64,000 nt of DNA from Nilaparvata lugens (GCF_014356525.2 NC_052511.1:51984449-52048448); one strand, 5' to 3'; positions 1 through 10,640 are shown, numbered from the stretch's first letter. The notes: generated by a model from the sequence alone, not told the origin. Made by a program: numbers and translations.

Positions 1-112
1 ATTTATTTATCCATCTATTTATTATTTATTTATTTATTCATTCATTTATTTATTATTCATTCATTCATTCATTCATTTATTTATTTATTTATTCATTAAT
101 TTATTTATTTAT

Positions 113-229
113 TATTTAAATTTCACGAGAACCAATCAGAGAAGACTTTTTTGAAAAGACGGCTTCTCTGATTGGTTTTCGTGGAATTAATTTCAGCGTC
201 ACGGTTAAATTTTAACCGGTTTTTGAGCA
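113..229. mobile_element. Fold-back MITE, right part (CCAATCAGAGAAG family)
   Basis: The hairpin pairs ACCAATCAGAGAAG with CTTCTCTGATTGGT across a short loop, followed by the right arm with AACCGG. The left end is beyond the window start, displaced by the (ATTT)n array at 1-119. Confidence 0.75.
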
Positions 230-1052
230 ACCAGAACTTTTGACTGTACAGTTTCTAAATATATTCCCACAACACATAGCCTGTCTCTCTCTACCACTCT
301 CCTCCCCATCATTCATCACATTTTTATCGCTCTCAACGTACTCTCTCTCACCCTCTCTCTCATGTTCTCCATGACATTCACCCTCTCAATCAGCACTTAG
401 TGCCCTAAAAAATGCCCCTCGCCAAAAAATAGAACGTTAAAAAACATGGTACGGTAAAAATTGGCCGAGAGTGGATCATACGTCATGACATGTCACTACC
501 TGACGCAGCAAGCCACTTAGTGACATCAGTGACATCATCCGCGTCACGTCGCGTCACTTGACGACAAACTGAAACATGTTTTCACGCTTGTAGCTGTCCG
601 TTACCGCGATTCAGGCTGTAGTTTATCCTTTTTTTCCATCCTCGGTTGTTGAGCAGTGGTCATATTTCTGGTTGGAAACTCTTCAATGCAGGTTATTCAA
701 ATTTAATTGTATCTTTTCAAATGAATACGATTCGCATTTTATACTATTCAGCTGTGCTTAATAATAAGTTGTGTTTTTCTGGCTCAAAATTTTGTGAGAT
801 TATGTAAAAATGTTTCAATTATTAGTGATTTGAGTGTAATATTTTTGTTTTCTATCCAGTTCTTCAACTGTCGAGATTCAAAATTCTCATTTACTGTTGT
901 TTCTGAGTGATAAAAAACTTAATTTCAGAAAATTGGAATCATAACCTCATCTTGGACTTTTAAATACTATCTAAATTTGGGAGAGAAATAATAGTACAAG
1001 GAGTACTCCTTAGTTTTTCTCTCTCATTCAGTGCTTTCTTGTGAAATTGAAA

Positions 1053-1265
1053 TCTATATATATAAAAGCGAAATGGCACTCACTCACTCACTGACTGACT
1101 CACTCACTCACTCACTCACTCACTCGCAGAACTAAAATCTACCGGACAAAAACGTTCAAATTTGGTAGGTATGTTCAATCTTTTGGCAATATTTTAACTC
1201 TAAGGGTGGTTTTTAAGGGTTTAAAGTTCGTCTTTTAGCATGTATAAACTACTACTGACGGCTAG
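1053..1265 (+). mobile_element. Helitron-like non-autonomous element, internally deleted (copy A)
   Basis: It starts TCTATATATATAAAAGCG after an A and ends GACGGCTAG before a T. These are the 5'-TC and CTRR-3' termini and the A/T insertion context expected of Helitrons. A CACT/GACT microsatellite follows the 5' end. The middle, including the 3' fold-back seen in the full copy at 33695-34369, is missing: sequence jumps from TTTAGCATGTATA to CTGACGGCTAG. No Rep/helicase coding is present. Helitron assignment is inference from termini only. Confidence 0.6.
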
Positions 1266-1481
1266 TAGTAAATAAATAAATAAATATGAAGTGCGATTTG
1301 GGCGATACTATAATAATCAAATCAATATGAATAATGTCAATAATGTAACAATTTCTGTTTATTTTTCCAAGCAATCGCCAGAATTGAAAGATATAATATA
1401 CTGTTGAATCACTAAACACTGTTAACTGTCAACTGGACAAGAAACCATACGTATCAAACAGACTGAAAATTATCAAATTTT

Positions 1482-1567
1482 GGCCCAGTTGCACAAAATC
1501 CGGTTGAATTCTAATCGTGATTAATTAATTGATAATTTAATTATTTACTATTCATTTATTCATTCAT

Positions 1568-1598
<31 letters not shown>

Positions 1599-1613
1599 TT
1601 CATTTATTTATTT

Positions 1614-1645
<32 letters not shown>

Positions 1646-1836
1646 TTCATTTATTCATTCATTCTTTTATTTATCTATTTATTTATTCATTCATTCATTT
1701 ATTTATTTATTTATTATTTATCAATTTCACGAGAAGCAATCAGAGAAGACTTTTTTGAAAAGACGGCTTCTCTGATTGGTTCTCGTGGAATTAATTTTAA
1801 CCTCGCGGTTAAATTTTAACCGGTTTTTGAGCAACC
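1482..1836. mobile_element. Fold-back MITE (CCAATCAGAGAAG family), split by (ATTT)n
   Basis: The left arm begins GGCCCAGTTGCACAAAA and the right arm ends in AACCGGTTTTTGAGCAAC. The hairpin core, a CAATCAGAGAAG block facing CTTCTCTGATTGG, is at about 1738-1780. Relatives lie at 113-229, 18029-18165, 32388-32532 and 42105-42250, and inside the repeats at 27979 and 35296. There is no ORF. The whole element is essentially one long inverted repeat, as expected of a non-autonomous DNA transposon. The superfamily is not assigned. Confidence 0.75.
1549..1725. repeat. (ATTT)n microsatellite with ATTC variants
   Basis: About 175 bp of ATTT/ATTC repeats. The sister array at 1-119 occupies the same place in copy 1. 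The array sits inside the fold-back MITE: the MITE left arm ends in GTGATTAATTAATT before it and the hairpin resumes with TTTCACGAGAA after it. It probably expanded from the short TTAATTT stretch of the MITE. Confidence 0.85.
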
Positions 1837-2657
1837 AGAACTTTTGACTGTACAGTTTCTAAATATATTCCCACAACACATAGCCTGTCTCTCTCTACCA
1901 CTCTCCTCCCCATCATTCATCACATTTTTATCGCTCTCAACGTACTCTCTCTCACCCTCTCTCTCATGTTCTCCATGACATTCACCCTCTCAATCAGCAC
2001 TTAGTGCCCTAAAAAATTGCCCCTCGCCAAAAAATAGAACGTTAAAAAACATGGTACGGTAAAAATTGGCCGAGAGTGGATCATACGTCATGACATGTCA
2101 CTACCTGACGCCAGCAAGCCACTTAGTGACATCAGTGACATCATCCGCGTCACGTCGCGTCACTTGACGACAAACTGAAACATGTTTTCACGCTTGTAGC
2201 TGTCCGTTACCGCGATTCAGGCTGTAGTTTATCCTTTTTTTTCCATCCTCGGTTGTTGAGCAGTGGTCATATTTCTGGTTGGAAACTCTTCAATGCAGGT
2301 TATTCAAATTTAATTGTATCTTTTCAAATGAATACGATTCGCATTTTATACTATTCAGCTGTGCTTAATAATAAGTTGTGTTTTTCTGGCTCAAAATTTT
2401 GTGAGATTATGTAAAAATGTTTCAATTATTAGTGATTTGAGTGTAATATTTTTGTTTTCTATCCAGTTCTTCAACTGTCGAGATTCAAAATTCTCATTTA
2501 CTGTTGTTTCTGAGTGATAAAAAACTTAATTTCAGAAATTGGAATCATAACCTCATCTTGGACTTTTAAATACTATCTAATTTGGGAGAGAAATAATAGT
2601 AAAAGGAGTCTCCTTAGTTTTTCTCTCTCATTCAGTGCTTTCTTGTGAAAATTGAAA

Positions 2658-2895
2658 TCTATATATATAAAAGCGAAATGGCACTCACTCACTCACTGAC
2701 TGACTCACTCACTCACTCACTCACTCGCAGAACTAAAAATCTACCAGACAAAAAACGTTCAAATTTGGTAGGTATGTTCAGTTGGCCCTTTAGAGGCGCT
2801 CTAAGAAATCTTTTGGCAATATTTAAACTCTAAGGGTGGTTTTTAAGGGTTTAAAGTTCGTCTTTTAGCATGTATAAACTACTACTGACGGCTAG
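2658..2895 (+). mobile_element. Helitron-like element, internally deleted (copy B)
   Basis: This is the duplicate of copy A within the second 1.63-kb unit. It keeps the 27 bp (GTTGGCCCTTTAGAGG onward) that A lost, so it is the better representative of the deleted form. It ends GGCTAG and is followed by the AAATAAATAAATATGAAGTG flank that also follows copies A and C. Confidence 0.6.
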
Positions 2896-3016
2896 TAGTA
2901 AATAAATAAATAAATATGAAGTGCGATTTGGGCGATACTATAATAATCAAATCAATATGAATAATGTCAATAATGTAACAATTTCTGTTTATTTTTCCAA
3001 GCAATCGCCAGAATTT

Positions 3017-3614
3017 CCCATTCTTCTAATTCTCTTAATTATAATTGAAAAAAGGCCATACCATATGTTAACATAGAACTATAATCTAGAGAGAGTACCT
3101 CTTCGAAACAGTTGTTAACTGGTAACTAAATTAATAATTTTGTCAGGTTGGCATTAAGTTGAGTTGACTTTGTTAGGTTGGCACCAAGTTGAAGATTGAA
3201 ATGCATTTATCGCGGACAATTTGATTGGGCACTGCTACTTCAACCAGAGCTATTGCTGGGAATATTATATTACTAGCCGTCAGGCTCGCTTCGCTCGCCA
3301 TATCCGTTTAGCCAGACGTTTGGTCTGGACCCCCGACTGGATCGTCCTAACATATGATAAAAATGCTCAAATGAAAAATGCAGGCGAGCGAAGCGAGCCT
3401 GCTGATCTCATTCTTGGACGATCCAGTCGGGGGTCCCTGGCTAGACGGATATGGCGAGCAAAGCGAGCCTGACGGCTAGAAGTAAATAAATAAATAAATA
3501 AATAAATATGAAGTGCAATTTGGGCGATACTCTAATAATCAAATCAATATAAATAATGTCAATAATGTAACAATTTCTGTGTATTTTTCCAAGCAATCAC
3601 CAGAATTTTCAACT
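3017..3614 (+). mobile_element. Helitron-like element, 5'-truncated (copy C) plus shared flank
   Basis: Begins midway in the element, corresponding to about 33903 in the full copy, and runs to the terminal CTAG at 3476-3479. It includes the 3' fold-back, in which ACTAGCCGTCAGGCTCGC pairs with GCGAGCCTGACGGCTAG. The 135 bp after the end repeat the sequence after copies A and B and, inverted, the sequence before copy D. The open frame at 3221-3472 is only a translation of this fold-back and is not a gene. Confidence 0.6.
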
Positions 3615-5819
3615 GACCTTGAATTACGACCACTAATAACTGCTTTTACATCACTAAACGTTGAAAAATTATCATTCCACAATTAAATAGTGTTAGTAAT
3701 CGTTGCACAGTATTAGAATAGACAGATAATTATTATTTAACAAAAATCCTGAATTTCAGGATTTTCGTTAAATAATAATTATATATTAATTAGCATTTGA
3801 ATAAATGCACTCTCTATCTAATTCCATCTGTATAATAGACAGACTTGCATCATGATATTACGTTGTATATTTTTATAGGTGTTCAATTCAAATGGATTGA
3901 AGCTCACTCCTCCTTGATGAACAAAACAAATTAGAAATTGACAAACATTATCATAATTCATTTTAAATCACTTGTAATTACAGTATCAGGCTAACATTCT
4001 ATGATTAAAAGTAATCTCAAATATTGAAAATTTCTCATTTGTTCTTCTATTTATAATCATTTACTTCACGTTCAAGTTGAAAATTATAGAAAACAGTGAA
4101 CCACGAGTCCATATTCCTTGAGTTTTCTCAAAACGTGAAAAGAAAACATGTGCTAACCAGAAGTTGAGAATATCGTTCACAACTTTCACACATTTCACAA
4201 CTGGGGATTCCACAGGTAGAGTCCACATTCATTATTGAACATGAATAGACATTATAAAACAATAAAATACAAAAATTCTTCAGAAAGTCACGATCCGCAA
4301 GTCAAAAACATTCACAAAATTCTAAATATTTCGCTAGAAATGCAACAGATCCGTTTCACATGTGTTATCAAACGTGTTAAAAACATCCTTCTAGAGATCA
4401 GGTGTTGAGCCAGACTGCCTGACGCCTAAGATATCCAGTCAACTTGTCTAGACCCGAAATAATGGGATGGAATGCTATTTAATTGTCTAGCAGACAGGTA
4501 TACTATTCTATAGCAGACAGGTTCAGTATTGCCTGGGACTATAGGTGTTCTATATTGTAAGCTTACTAGCTTTTTCTACTATACACGTGGACTGTTGATC
4601 TATAGTGATAGAATAATGGTTTCACCTTGTGTAGGTGGTTTATCTATAGTTATACCTGAAAGTATTCAGCCCTGCCAGACTGCCTGGCGACAGTATGGGA
4701 AGATAACAATACACGAGATTCAATACAATATTCAAGAAAGAAGAAGCTTAGAGCGAGAGGCCATGTGCTTACATGGTTAAAGAGACACCGAAACATAAGT
4801 ATATACTAAGCTTTTGAATATGTTTTGTGGGGGTTTCGTGACACCCTTTTTGTACAGGTGATTTAGCGGAAGAGAATGGGGAGGAAAGAGAAAGAAGAGG
4901 GAGAGGTGAAAGTAATTGAGACGTTTGGAAACAATCAATCGAAGGAGAGAATGTGTTTACTTGGAATGAGCGTGACTTTTGTATGACGGCAGGCACTTAA
5001 TGGAAAATAAATATTTTTCTACTGGATACATATTTATGTTGTCGTTTCAGACGACAGCATTGGAAGAAGTAAATTTTCTTGTTGTAAGTACAGAGAGTAT
5101 CATCACGAAAGAGATGTGGAATCAAATTATTTTGCAAAATTTGTTGTTGCATTGAAAGTTGTGTGAGACTTTCTCAACCACAAAAATCAACGCCAGCGTG
5201 ACGTCACGTGTAGTAAAAATGTGATAGAGTAACCACACTGAGCATACAGTTTATTCACTGTATCTTCAAATACATCGTCGTTTAATCCCACAAGATTGAC
5301 CTAGTACTTAAAAATTCTCCATACTTATAGCGAATAAATCACCGATTCTAATGATGTTGTTCAATATTTCAAGTTCATTCAACTTGTATGAATAAAATGA
5401 AGTTGAAGTTTTTCAAGAATCTAAAAACGTGACACGAAAAAGTTAATAAGCTGGAAAAGCGTTAGTGGACAACGTTATACTATTATAATTTCAGATTAAG
5501 CCATAAAAAATCTTACATAAAAATCTAAACCGATAAACCGATCCCGATATATCCGCTAATTTCATTCATCATAAATGCACTGAACAAATACTGGTATCGA
5601 GCACATGTTCCACGAGGATCAAAATTTCTCATCCCCGAAATTTACAAGCTGATTTATAGCCAAACTACAGAATATAAACACAACCTGGAAGATGAATAAA
5701 CCTTAAGGTTTGAAAGGGAAGGTTAGGAGGTAGGGGTTTTGCTTTTATATGGCGAAATGCTTGTAGACTATTATTTAAATGTTTTGATAATTATTGTAAA
5801 GCAGAAACAGAAAGCTTGC
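3615..5819. other. Gene-poor AT-rich sequence with one hairpin insertion
   Basis: No ORF with recognisable protein features. 3615-3878 repeats, inverted, at 6421-6580. It contains a hairpin-bearing insertion (3726-3833, separate entry). The short frames at 4529-4996 have no homologue I recognise, and the purine-rich patch at 4860-4935 explains one of them. Nothing else is supported. Confidence 0.6.
3726..3842. mobile_element. Small hairpin insertion flanked by a 9-bp direct repeat
   Basis: A near-perfect palindrome (arms 3726-3753 and 3755-3782, centre CCTGAATTTCAGG) begins a 108-bp segment. The segment is flanked by AATAGACAG at 3717-3725 and again at 3834-3842. The inverted duplicate of this region at about 6455-6490 has a single TAATAGACAG and no insert, so it is an empty site. 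This is strong evidence for insertion with target-site duplication. The TSD could be counted as 8 or 9 bp. The family is unknown. Confidence 0.75.
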
Positions 5820-5880
5820 ATGTCTATATGTCTATATGTCTATATGTCTATATGTCTATATGTCTATATGTCTATATGTC
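5820..5880. repeat. (TCTATATG)n microsatellite
   Basis: Seven uninterrupted copies of the 8-mer TCTATATG. They are part of a short open frame (5739-5975) that is not a credible gene. Confidence 0.95.
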
Positions 5881-6380
5881 ACCGTATGATTTTCAATAAT
5901 GCGATATGTTGCCTACTCTGTACTACAGCCTACGTCACGACTACAGTTCCCCCACTCCAATTCCATTCCAACTAAAATACTATAGATGAGTGACCAACCT
6001 TCTGTCTACTAACTTTGAAATGCATCAACTAACAAACGAATGTGGTCCTAGCAAATCAGTCAAAGACACACGGCAGACTATATCTAGTATTCAATCTAAT
6101 ATTTGTAGAATATGATGTGAGCTTGTATTACTGCATACGAACCGACAATATGATCAAAGTTATTTACTCCTTGCAGGTCCAATTAAATACTCAACAAATT
6201 GAAAACTTGACCTACTGAAATCTTGAATGATTTGAAATAGGCCTAAAACCATCTTCGGTAGATTGAGAATCTATAAGCAAAGTTTCAACTTAATCAGATC
6301 AGTGGTTCAGAAGTGATAATGCCTCATTCATGAATTTCCTATCCCGTACTTGTGTATAAGTTGATTCTTTTATCATATCA
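5881..6380. other. No recognisable feature
   Basis: About 500 bp without a gene, array or repeat that I can match elsewhere in the window. Confidence 0.6.
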
Positions 6381-6420
6381 CTAGCCGTCAGGCTCGCTTC
6401 GCTCGCCAAATCCGTCTAGC
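6381..6420 (-). mobile_element. Helitron-like 3'-end fragment
   Basis: Forty bases beginning CTAGCCGTCAGGCTCGC and ending at CCGTCTAGC. They match the terminal fold-back of the full element and are joined directly to the inverted copy of the 3.5-3.9 kb segment. Confidence 0.6.
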
Positions 6421-6676
6421 TATAAAAATATACAACGTAATATCAAGATGCAAGGCTGTCTATTATAATACTATGCAACTATTACTAACACCATTTAATT
6501 GTAGAATGATAATGTTTCAACGTTCAGTGATGTAAAAGCAGTTATTAGTAGTCGTAACTCAAAGTCGATTAAAAACTCTGGCGATTGCTTGGAAAAATAC
6601 ACATAAATTGTTACATTATTTATTTGATTAGAGTATCGCCCAAATTGCAATTTCATATTTATTTATTTATTTACCA
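6421..6676 (-). repeat. Inverted copy of the 3480-3878 segment
   Basis: Read on the minus strand this repeats 3480-3878, including CGTTGTATATTTTTAT and the AAATAAATAAATATGAA flank, but lacks the hairpin insertion of 3726-3833. Together with the Helitron-like copies beside it, it forms an inverted repeat of 0.7-0.9 kb arms around a spacer of about 2.5 kb. Confidence 0.8.
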
Positions 6677-7325
6677 CTAGCCGTCAGGCTCGCTTCGCTC
6701 GCCATATCCGTCTAGCCAGGGGGCTCCGCCCCCTGGACCTCCGACTGGATCCTCCAAGAATGAGATGAACAGGCTCGCTTCGCTCGCCTGCATTTTTATC
6801 ATATGTTAGGACGATCCAGTCGAGGGTCCAGACTAAACGGATATGGCGAGCGAAGCGAGCCTGACGGCTAGTAATATACTATTCCCAGGAATAGCTCTGA
6901 TTGAAGAAGCAGTACCCAATCAATTTTTCCGCGATAAATGCATTTTAATCTTCAACTTGGTGCCAACCTAACAAAGTCAACTCAACTTATGCCAACCTGA
7001 CAAAATTATTAATTTAGTTACCAGTTATCAACTGTTTCGAAGAGGTATCTCTCTAGATTATAGTTCTATATTAACATATGATATGGACATTTTTCAATTA
7101 TAAGGAGAATAAGGAGAATATACATGCTAAAAGATGAAATTTAAACCCTTAAAAACCACCCTTAGAGTTAAAATATTGCTAAAAGATTCTTAGTGCGCCT
7201 CTAAAGGGCCAACTGAACATACCTACCAAATTTGAACGTTTTTGGTCCGGTAGATTTTTAGTTCTGCGAGTGAGTGAGTGAGTGAGTCAGTCAGTGAGTG
7301 AGTGTCATTCGCTTTTATCTATATC
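6677..7325 (-). mobile_element. Helitron-like element, near full length (copy D, inverted)
   Basis: The 3' end is CTAG at 6677-6680. The 3' fold-back spans to about 6873 and includes the stem CCAGGGGGC/GCCCCCTGG at about 6717-6738. The conserved middle (CAACTTGGTGCCAACC and others) follows, then the GAGT microsatellite at 7268-7303, with the 5' terminus at about 7325. It abuts copy E head to head. No transposase is encoded. Confidence 0.65.
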
Positions 7326-7890
7326 TATATATAAAAAGCGAAATGGCACTCACTCACTGGCTGACTGACTGACTGACCCACTCACTCACTCACTCACTCA
7401 CTAACTCGCATAACTAAAAATCTACCGGACCAAAAACTTTCAAATTTGGTAGGTATGTTCAGTTGGCCCTTTAGAGGCGCACTAAGAAATCTTTTAGCAA
7501 TATTTCAACTCTAAGGGTGGTTTTTAAGGGTTTAAAGGTCTCTTAATCATAATTGAAATTTCCATATCATATGTTACTATAGAACTATAATCTAGATAGA
7601 GTACCTCTTCGAAACAGTTGTTAACTGGCAACTAAATTAATAATTTTGTCAGGTTGGCATTAAGTTGAGTTGACTTTGTTAGGTTGGCACCAAGTTGAAG
7701 ATTTAAATGCATTTATCGCGGAAAAATTGATTGGGCACTGCTACTTCATCCTGGGAATATTATTACTAGCCGTCAGGCTCACTTCGCTCGCCATATCCGT
7801 TTAGCCAGACGTCTAGTCTGGACCTCCGACTGGATTGTCCTAACATATGATAAAAATGCTCAAATGAAAAATGCAGGCGAGCGAAGCGAG
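7324..7890 (+). mobile_element. Helitron-like element, 3'-truncated (copy E)
   Basis: It starts TCTATATATAAAAAGCG with a CACT/GACT microsatellite at 7348-7406 and follows the full element to GCAGGCGAGCGAAGCGAG. It then breaks into unrelated sequence (TTTTGTTTTTATTC), losing about the last 100 bp. Confidence 0.65.
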
Positions 7891-8297
7891 TTTTGTTTTT
7901 ATTCACAAAACATGAATACATTGTAATCAATATTCATAGTCTCCTAAACACAATTATTCTGATAGCTGTAACCGTGTTCATTCCTCCACATACTTGGTAA
8001 GTTCCATTATAACATTGTAATGGCCTTGAATACCTCAAGACACAGCCCAAGGTGGAGTAAGGCATTCACATTATTAAGGGCAGAACTTTGGGGATGATCT
8101 GTTCCCTTGCAAAGGGGGTTGATGAGTGACTTAAGGGTTGCTTCTTATCGAATTATGTCCTCCCAGCTTCCACATTACGTATCATTAGCATGGATACCGC
8201 TGAGGTGAAATTAGGCTTCTATTACTCACCCTATCTCATTCTGAAACCTCTCTCTCTTTATCTCCCACACACTAATTCCCACACTCTCATTCTTTTT
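7891..8297. other. No recognisable feature
   Basis: About 400 bp of unassigned sequence becoming CT-rich toward 8240. The methionine-initiated frame at 8190-8444 is a low-complexity translation. Confidence 0.55.
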
Positions 8298-8378
8298 CTC
8301 TCTCTTAAACTCTCTATTTTTCTCTTTAAGGAGGTAAAGAGAAAAATAGAGTGTTTGAGAGAGAGAGAGAGAGAGAGT
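8298..8378. repeat. 31-bp-arm hairpin ending in (GA)n
   Basis: CTCTCTCTTAAACTCTCTAT and following bases pair with TAAAGAGAAAAATAGAG and following bases across the loop AGGAGG. The right arm grades into (GA)n. It sits just upstream of the long polypyrimidine tract. Confidence 0.8.
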
Positions 8379-8392
8379 CTTCGCCAGTATCA

Positions 8393-9331
8393 TCCCACTC
8401 CACCTTTCTTTCTCATTTTATTCTTCATAATTCAGATATTTTAATTCTCCTTTCCATTCATTTTTTTCTCTTATTCATAAGATCTTGTTCTTCCACTTTC
8501 CCTCGTCCTTCCTCTTCATATACTTCTCCTTCCCATTCTCCCATTCTCCCGTTCTTCCATTCTCCTCCTTCTTCTCATTCTCTTTTTTCCCCCACTTCCT
8601 GCTGTTCTTCCAACATTATCTTCTCATTTTTCTCCATCTCTCAGTCTTCTTCTCCTTCTCCATATCTTCTTATTCTCCTCATTTTCATTCTCTATTTCTC
8701 TTTCGTATTCTTCGTCTTCCTATTCTTCCTTTCCTCTCTCCTTCTTCCATTTTCTTCTTCATTTTTTCTTTTCATCTCTTTCTCCTCCTCCTCCTTCTTT
8801 TACACTTTTAATTTTCTTCATCCTCTCCATATTTTCCTTCCTTTCCTTCTTACTCTTCTTTGTCTCCGTCATCATCATTCTCTGTTTCTCCTGATCTTCC
8901 GTTTTTTATTTCCTTTTCCTTACTTTTCTTCTGCTTCTTTCGTATTTTTCACCTTCTTCATCATTTTCCTCTTCTTCTTCCCAGTCTTATTCTTCTCCAC
9001 CTTCACCTACATCTTTTTAGGACTATTCTTCTTCTTATTTCCCTTTGTCCTCTTATCGCTCTGAATCTCCTCATTCTTCTCTTCTCCTTCTTCTTTTCCT
9101 CTGTTCTCTTATCGCTCTGAATCTCCTTTTTTTTTCTTCTTCTTCTTCTTCTTCTTCTTCTTCTTCCTCTTCCTCTTCTTCTTCTTCTTCTTCTTGTTCT
9201 TGTTCTTGTTCTTGTTCTTCTTCTTCTTCTTCTTGTTCTTCTTCTTCTTCGTCCTCTTCTTCTTCTTCTTCTTCTTCTTCTTCTTCTTCTTCTTCTTCTT
9301 CTTCTTCGTCTTCTCCTTCTCTTTCTCCACC
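8393..9331. repeat. Polypyrimidine (TTC)n tract, ~940 bp
   Basis: Almost only C and T on the plus strand. An irregular TTC/TCC part runs to 9128, then a purer (CTT)n core at 9130-9318 with a (TTCTTG)n patch near 9193. All open frames here (poly-Ser/Leu/Phe on plus, poly-Arg/Glu/Lys on minus) are translated repeat and are not genes. Confidence 0.95.
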
Positions 9332-9790
9332 TTTCATCAGCCCTCATAGACACCAACAAGAAGTTTGTAATGAAGGCGGTGCTATCACTGTGTAATAATG
9401 GCGACATAAAGACACAAAGCAATTAAGTTGGCTGCTATTATGCGTTATGAGTCTTGTTTCAGGGTTTGTTCCCTGTCTCTCTCCTTGAGCAGTTATGTCT
9501 CAACTTCAGGGCAGGCGACAACAGGTATGTTGAATTATGACTTCTTGCAACCATTATGAGATATGAGATGACTCGACTCCAACTCCGGCTCGAATAGTTT
9601 TGCATGAAGTATGTGCAGGTATTGTCCATCCAAGAATCGTTCTGTATGGAAAATATACAGGATAATCTACTAGAATCGTTTTTTATGAAATAAATAGATT
9701 AAATTAATAGGCATTGTAACTCCAGAAACAGTTTTGTATGAGAAATAAATACAGTTAGGCTATTTTTCATCCAAGATTATTATTATATCA
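9332..9790. other. No recognisable feature
   Basis: Unassigned AT-rich sequence between the polypyrimidine tract and the TIR element. I see no ORF or repeat match within the window. Confidence 0.55.
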
Positions 9791-10061
9791 AGCCGTGTCT
9801 ACCCTGAACAAATGTTCGACATACATGTTTGTTGAGGAGCTCAGGGGAAAAAAAAAGTTTGGACAATCATTGTTTGTCAAACAAAAAATTACTGTTTTCG
9901 AAACATTTTCAGTGTTTGCTGTGAAACATGAAAAAATATTTTGTTTGGTGACGCGTGCACACTGGCCACGGGCAAACATTGTTTGTCAAACATAATAAAA
10001 TTTGCCCGAACTGTTTCAACAAACATGTTTGTCGAACATTTATTCAGTGTGGACACGTCTT
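9791..10061. mobile_element. 271-bp TIR element (GTGTCCACACTGAACAA type)
   Basis: The left end, CGTGTCTACCCTGAACAAAT, matches the reverse complement of the right end (CAGTGTGGACACGTCT) through about 40 bp including ATGTTCGAC and ACATGTTTGTTGA. Internal GTTTGTCAAACA motifs recur. No clear target-site duplication is visible. Open frames on both strands here arise from the symmetry. Likely a non-autonomous DNA transposon. Confidence 0.7.
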
Positions 10062-10494
10062 TAGAACTCATTCTTGCATTTCCCACAAGGGGTAGCTGAG
10101 GAATCAACTACTGTATTGTGGAATTTAATTATCATGCTAATACCAATACTCATTTACATTAAGTTCAACTATCGAGAGTCTCCTTCATTTATTCCATAAT
10201 TCCTGGATATAGTTTGAATGTGTCACTTTAATTGATAGTATTCATCAAGCTTCTGCATGTTTCGATTAACTCTAAGTTCGCTAACGATCTGAAAACTTCA
10301 AATAGAATCGCATTAATATATTCATGATAGATGATATCCAACACTTCCAAAACTGTATTTGACTTCATCGGCTAAAAGTAGTTTACTCCCAAACTGTTAT
10401 TGTATTCAAACCTAAACCTGTTGTATTGTAAGTCAAACCTATCACAGAAAACCGTCAACTCGTCAACTTAAAATGTGGCTATTGATTACAAGAC

Positions 10495-10640
10495 TTTCAC
10501 ATTCAATACAGCCACCATTCCGTGTGTTGGAGCGGCCATTTCATGAACCCAATTTTCACTTTCCCATTGGTTGGCCATCTTCACATAGTGTCTTCCCATT
10601 GGCTATTACAAGCCAATAGCCACGTATGAGAGGAGATACT
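10495..10640 (+). repeat. Dispersed repeat with CCATTGGCT motifs (copy 1)
   Basis: Segments TTTCCCATTGGTTGGCCATC and CACATAGTGTCTTCCC recur, diverged, on the minus strand at 18370-18500. A more distant relative may be at 31370-31530. Nothing suggests coding. 10062-10494 before it shows no assignable feature. Confidence 0.6.

Larger units (their letters stand above)
1..1384. repeat. 1.63-kb tandem repeat unit, copy 1 (cut by window start)
   Basis: From about position 121 onward this copy is nearly identical to 1727-3014, with only scattered substitutions and small indels. Both copies end at the same motif, GCAATCGCCAGAATT. Each unit holds, in order, an (ATTT)n array, the right half of a fold-back MITE, about 800 bp of unique-looking sequence and a deleted Helitron-like element. 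Copy 1 lacks 27 bp, present at about 2780-2806, inside the Helitron-like part. The low divergence implies a recent duplication. More copies may lie left of the window. No coding potential is seen. Confidence 0.9.
1385..3014. repeat. 1.63-kb tandem repeat unit, copy 2
   Basis: This is the complete second unit. Its first 165 bp (1385-1548) contain the left end of the fold-back MITE that copy 1 would have before base 1. The body repeats 121-1384 at an offset of 1604-1630 bp, the drift being due to small indels. A third, partial repetition of its last 130 bp lies at 3472-3614, so the whole 1-3614 block looks like serial tandem duplication. Confidence 0.85.

Noticed and set aside
8351..9422. Long open frames over the polypyrimidine tract (up to 237 residues)
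   Set aside because: Composed of Ser/Leu/Phe on one strand and Arg/Glu/Lys on the other in all frames, as expected of (TTC)n DNA.
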